A DNA stretch of 7,521 nt from Caulobacteraceae bacterium. GTDB lineage: Bacteria > Pseudomonadota > Alphaproteobacteria > Caulobacterales > Caulobacteraceae. The position numbers and the translations under genes are program-made. The stretch is from NCBI GenBank assembly GCA_004144935.1, contig SDZP01000162.1, forward strand, positions 1-7,521, written 5' to 3'. The notes beneath the pieces are model-generated. The model was not told the origin of the DNA. It saw only the letters and a list, made by a program, of their open reading frames with translations, and did not search any database. Positions 4,442 to 7,521 of this stretch are shown here, piece after piece (the stretch's first letter is position 1; every line of letters begins with the position of its first letter).

Positions 4442-7119
4442 AGCAGGTGGTCCGGGGTGGCGACTTCCTTGCGCAGGCTGATCAGAATGCGGGTGCCGCG
4501 TCCATCATGTATGGGACTGGCGGCGGCGATGCGGCCGCCCATGGCCTCGACGAAGCCCTTCGAGATGGCCAGGCCCAGGCCCGCGCCCTTGCCCCGGTCG
4601 GAGGCCTCCTCCATGCGGCGGAAGCGCTCGAACACCCGCTCCAGCTCGGCGGTCGGGATGCCCCGGCCCTCGTCCTCGATGGAGATGACGACGTTGCCCC
4701 GGTCCTCATAGGCGGCGGTCTCGATGGCCCCGCCGTCGGGGCTGTAGGCGATGGCGTTCTCGAGGATGTTGACCAGCGCCTGCTCCAGCAGGCTGGGGTC
4801 GGCCATGACCATGGAAAGCTGGGCCGGGAAGTCGCGGGTCAGGGTCCGGGTCTCCAGCCGGCGCTCGACCCGGGCGATGGCGGCGCCCAGTACGTCGCGC
4901 ACGTCGGTCCAGTCGCGGCGGGTGTTGAGGGCCCCGCCCTCGATGCGGGTCATGTCGAGCAGGTCGCCGACATAGCGGTTGAGGCGTTCGGCCTCCTCGC
5001 GGATCGACAGCATCAGGTCGTCGCGGACCGCGGGCTTCATGGTCTTGCCGAAATCGATCAGGGTGGTGACGGCGCCCAGCACCGTGGAGAGCGGCGTGCG
5101 CAGGTCGTGGCTGACGGAGTTGAGCAGGGCGGAGCGCAGCCTGTCGGACCTTCGCAGGGCGTCGGCGTCGGCGGCCTCGGCGGCGAACTCCGCGCGCTCC
5201 AGGGCGATGGCCCCTTGGTCGAGAAGGGCCAGGGCGAAGCGCTCGTCCTCCTCGGCGGCGAGGGCCTGGGGTTCAAGGCCGACGACGCCGGCCCGGGCCC
5301 GGACCCCCTGCAGCGGCCGGAAGGTCCAGGCGACGTTGGGCAGGGTGCCGGTGCGCGCCCCGGCCGGCTCGCCCTTCTCCCAGGTCCAGCGGGCGGCGGC
5401 CAGGTCGGCGGCCGACAGCGGTTCGAGGTCGGGCGCGCCGGCGACGGCCATGATGTCGCCCTCGGCCGGCAGCAGCACCACGGCCCTGCCGCCGGTGGCG
5501 GCGGCCAGTTGCTCGGCCAGGGCGGTGGCGGCCTCCTCCTTGCGGGCGGCCCCGGAGAGGCGGCGGCTGGAGGCCAGCAGGGCGGAGACGGCCGAGGCGC
5601 GGCGGGCGGTGGCCCGCGCCTGGTCGCGGACCCGGCCAGTCAGCCAGCCGGTGGTCAGGGCGGCGGCGAAGAAGACGCCGAAGGTCAGGACGTCGGCGGG
5701 ATGACCGATCAGCATCGTCCCGCGCGGCTCCAGGAACAGGAAGTTGTAGGCCAGGGCCGAGACCGTCGCCGCCGTCACCGCCGGCCAGAGGCCGAAGGCC
5801 AGCCCCGCGCCCAGCACGCTGAGCATGAAGATCATCGCCAGGTTGGCGTTCTCGACCCGGCCGTCGATCAGGAAGGCGATGGCCACGGCGATGGTGACGA
5901 GGCCCAGGGCGCCCAGCTGGCCGCGCCAGGGGAACCGCGTACTTGCCCGCCGATGCGGCGCAGCAGGCCGGTCGTCGGCGGCCGCGTCTGTGATGATGTG
6001 CAGGGCGGCGCCGGCCGCCTCCTCCAGCAGGGCGGGGGCGAGGGAACGGCCAAACAGGCCCCGCCAGCGGGGGCGCCGGGACTTGCCGAGCACGATCTGG
6101 GTGATGTTGCCGCGGCGGGCATGGTCGAGCACGGCCTGGACCAGGTCGTCGCCGGTCAGCACCACGGTGGAGGCCCCCAGCTGCTCGGCCAGCTTCAGCG
6201 CCTCGTTCAGCCGCACCCCGCCGGCCGGATCGCCGGCCCCGCGGTTGGGCCGCTCGATGTGGGCCACCGTCCAGGGGGCGTCCATCATCATGTCGCTGAG
6301 GCGCCGGCCGGCCCGGACCAGGGCCCCGGCCATGCCGTCCGGCCCGATCAGCACGAGAATGCGCTCGCCCGCCGCCCAGGGCCCCTCGACCCCGGCCCGC
6401 TTCATGGCCTGGGTCAGCTGGTCGTCGACCGTCTGGGCGGCGCGGCGCAGGGCCAGTTCGCGCAGGGCGGTGAGGTTCTCGGGGCGGAAGAATCGGTCGG
6501 CGGCGAGGCGGGCGGTCTCGGGGACGTAAACCTTGCCGGCCGCCATCCGCTCGCGCAGCTCGGTCGGGGTGATGTCGATCAGCTCGATGTCGTCGGCGCG
6601 ACTGAGGGCGCTGTCGGGCACCGTCTCGCGCTGGCGCACGCCGGTGATCTTCCAGACCACCTCGACCAGGCTTTCCAGGTGCTGGACGTTGAGGGTGGTC
6701 CAGACGTCGATGCCGGCGGCGAGGATCTCCTCGACGTCCTGCCAGCGCTTGGGATGGCGCGAGCCCGGCGCGTTGGAATGGGCGTATTCGTCGACCAGCA
6801 GAACGCCGGGCCGCCGGGCGATGGCGGCGTCGATGTCGAACTCCATCAGGGCGCGGCCCCGGTGCTCGATTGGCTTGCGCGGCAGGACTTCGAGGCCCTC
6901 CAGCAGGGCCTCGGTCTCGCGCCGGCCGTGGGTCTCGACCACCCCGACCAGCACATCGCCGCCGGCCGCCTGCAGGCGGCCGGCGGCGCTGAGCATCTCG
7001 AAGGTCTTGCCGACCCCCGGGGCCATGCCGAGGAAGACCTTGAGCCGGCCGCGCCCGGCCGAGCGGGCGTCGGCCAGCAGGGCGTCGGGGTCGGGGCGGC
7101 GCGGCTCTTCAGGCGTCAT
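4438..7119 (-). CDS. kdpD: KdpD, K+-responsive sensor histidine kinase
   Basis: This 893-residue inner-membrane kinase is essentially the length of E. coli KdpD. The N-terminal KdpD domain (about 22-230) has the P-loop GMAPGVGKT (31-39) and the acidic LLVDEYAHSN segment (108-116). A universal-stress-protein-like domain follows (about 252-378). Four transmembrane segments lie at about 402-419, 427-444, 446-463 and 476-494, then an arginine-rich stretch (496-520). A GAF-like region spans about 525-642. The kinase core has phosphoacceptor H671 in SVSHDLRTPLS, N-box NILENA (784-789), G1 DEGRGIP (816-822) and G2 GAGLGLAIS (845-853). It senses low K+ or ionic stress and controls phosphorylation of KdpE. 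The ATG start at 7117-7119 overlaps the kdpC stop in ATGA, with no clear ribosome site, so translational coupling is likely. All key residues appear intact. Confidence 0.97.
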   Translation of the reverse strand: MTPEEPRRPDPDALLADARSAGRGRLKVFLGMAPGVGKTFEMLSAAGRLQAAGGDVLVGVVETHGRRETEALLEGLEVLPRKPIEHRGRALMEFDIDAAIARRPGVLLVDEYAHSNAPGSRHPKRWQDVEEILAAGIDVWTTLNVQHLESLVEVVWKITGVRQRETVPDSALSRADDIELIDITPTELRERMAAGKVYVPETARLAADRFFRPENLTALRELALRRAAQTVDDQLTQAMKRAGVEGPWAAGERILVLIGPDGMAGALVRAGRRLSDMMMDAPWTVAHIERPNRGAGDPAGGVRLNEALKLAEQLGASTVVLTGDDLVQAVLDHARRGNITQIVLGKSRRPRWRGLFGRSLAPALLEEAAGAALHIITDAAADDRPAAPHRRASTRFPWRGQLGALGLVTIAVAIAFLIDGRVENANLAMIFMLSVLGAGLAFGLWPAVTAATVSALAYNFLFLEPRGTMLIGHPADVLTFGVFFAAALTTGWLTGRVRDQARATARRASAVSALLASSRRLSGAARKEEAATALAEQLAAATGGRAVVLLPAEGDIMAVAGAPDLEPLSAADLAAARWTWEKGEPAGARTGTLPNVAWTFRPLQGVRARAGVVGLEPQALAAEEDERFALALLDQGAIALERAEFAAEAADADALRRSDRLRSALLNSVSHDLRTPLSTVLGAVTTLIDFGKTMKPAVRDDLMLSIREEAERLNRYVGDLLDMTRIEGGALNTRRDWTDVRDVLGAAIARVERRLETRTLTRDFPAQLSMVMADPSLLEQALVNILENAIAYSPDGGAIETAAYEDRGNVVISIEDEGRGIPTAELERVFERFRRMEEASDRGKGAGLGLAISKGFVEAMGGRIAAASPIHDGRGTRILISLRKEVATPDHLL

Positions 7120-7521
7120 CGCGCGGGACGTTGCGCCGTTCGGCTGGCGGCGTCGAGGGCGAGATTGACCTTCAGGACATTGACCCGCGGCCGGCCGAGG
7201 AAGCCGAGGGCCGGGCCTTGGGTGGCCTTGGCGATAACGGCGCGGACTTCTGTGGCGGGGAGGTTGCGGGCGGCGGCGATGCGGGCGACCTGGCGCTCGG
7301 CGTTGGCCGGCGAGACGTCGGGGTCGAGGCCGGAGCCGGAGGTGGTGACGGCGTCGACCGGGATAGGGGCCGGGCTTTGCGCGCGCAGGGCGCCGGCGTC
7401 GGTCTTCACCCGGGCGGCATAGTCGGGATTCAGCGGGCCGTAGTTGGAGCCCGAGGAGCCGGCGGCGTCATAGCCCTTGCCGGCGGCCGAGGGGCGGGGG
7501 TGGAGGTAGCCGTCGCCGGTG
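7116..7521 (-). CDS. kdpC: KdpC, subunit of the KdpFABC K+ pump (N-terminus outside window)
   Basis: The frame is open to the right edge (first whole codon 7518-7520) and ends at TGA 7116-7118. About 135 C-terminal residues are visible of a protein usually near 190-200 long. Family hallmarks are HPRPSAAGKGYD, GSSGSNYGPLNP, DAVTTSGSGLDPDVSPANAE and LGFLGRPRVNVLKVNLALD. KdpC is a single-pass membrane protein that assembles with KdpA (K+ channel subunit) and KdpB (P-type ATPase) and promotes pump function; its membrane anchor would be in the missing N-terminal part. The tail after NLALD is about ten residues (ASRTAQRPAR), slightly longer than is common. The stop overlaps the kdpD ATG by 4 bases, giving the usual C-D-E order. 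kdpA and kdpB are expected beyond the right edge. Confidence 0.95.
   Translation of the reverse strand, partial: TGDGYLHPRPSAAGKGYDAAGSSGSNYGPLNPDYAARVKTDAGALRAQSPAPIPVDAVTTSGSGLDPDVSPANAERQVARIAAARNLPATEVRAVIAKATQGPALGFLGRPRVNVLKVNLALDAASRTAQRPAR

Noticed and set aside
4447..7422. A 991-residue open frame on the plus strand opposite kdpD and kdpC
   Set aside because: Its translation is low-complexity, rich in G, A, Q and D, with no domain; long antisense frames are expected opposite high-GC genes. kdpD on the other strand has full motif support.

Overview
The window is very GC-rich DNA with dense, near gap-free coding on both strands. The protein sequences look alphaproteobacterial, and the receiver, kinase and Kdp sequences resemble those of Caulobacterales (Caulobacter, Phenylobacterium or Brevundimonas-like). 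That placement is an inference from style, not from a marker gene.

Layout, left to right. Bases 1-2141 (+) hold the C-terminal 712 residues of a large signalling protein that enters from the left edge. It has the end of a histidine-kinase ATPase domain, a degenerate receiver, an intact receiver, an HPt domain and a complete EAL (cyclic-di-GMP phosphodiesterase) domain. Nine bases later, and probably in the same operon, is a six-transmembrane voltage-gated-type K+ channel (2151-2945, +). Its stop codon abuts, with no base between, the stop codon of a convergent GFA/CENP-V family zinc protein (2946-3395, -). A 359-base gene-free stretch (3396-3754) follows. It holds a good minus-strand intrinsic terminator, a possible promoter for the GFA gene, short repeats and a perfect 14-base palindrome in an AT-rich island. 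From 3755 to the right edge lies the distal part of a kdp operon on the minus strand: kdpE, kdpD and the C-terminal part of kdpC. Adjacent genes overlap by 4 bases at each junction.

How the genes fit together. KdpD senses K+ limitation or ionic stress and phosphorylates KdpE, which activates the high-affinity KdpFABC K+ pump. KdpC is part of that pump, and kdpFAB would be expected just beyond the right edge. The K+ channel in the left operon makes this a K+-themed neighbourhood, and the channel's partner gene ties a phosphorelay to c-di-GMP breakdown. A functional link between the two halves is only suggested by proximity.

Most content is ordinary. The points most worth a second look are the HK-REC-HPt-EAL architecture beside a K+ channel, a perfect 20-base inverted repeat exactly at base 1 (possibly an assembly fold-back), and the palindrome-to-terminator segment downstream of kdpE, which could be a regulated small RNA or a long kdp 3' end. 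I see no clear new defence or mobile system.
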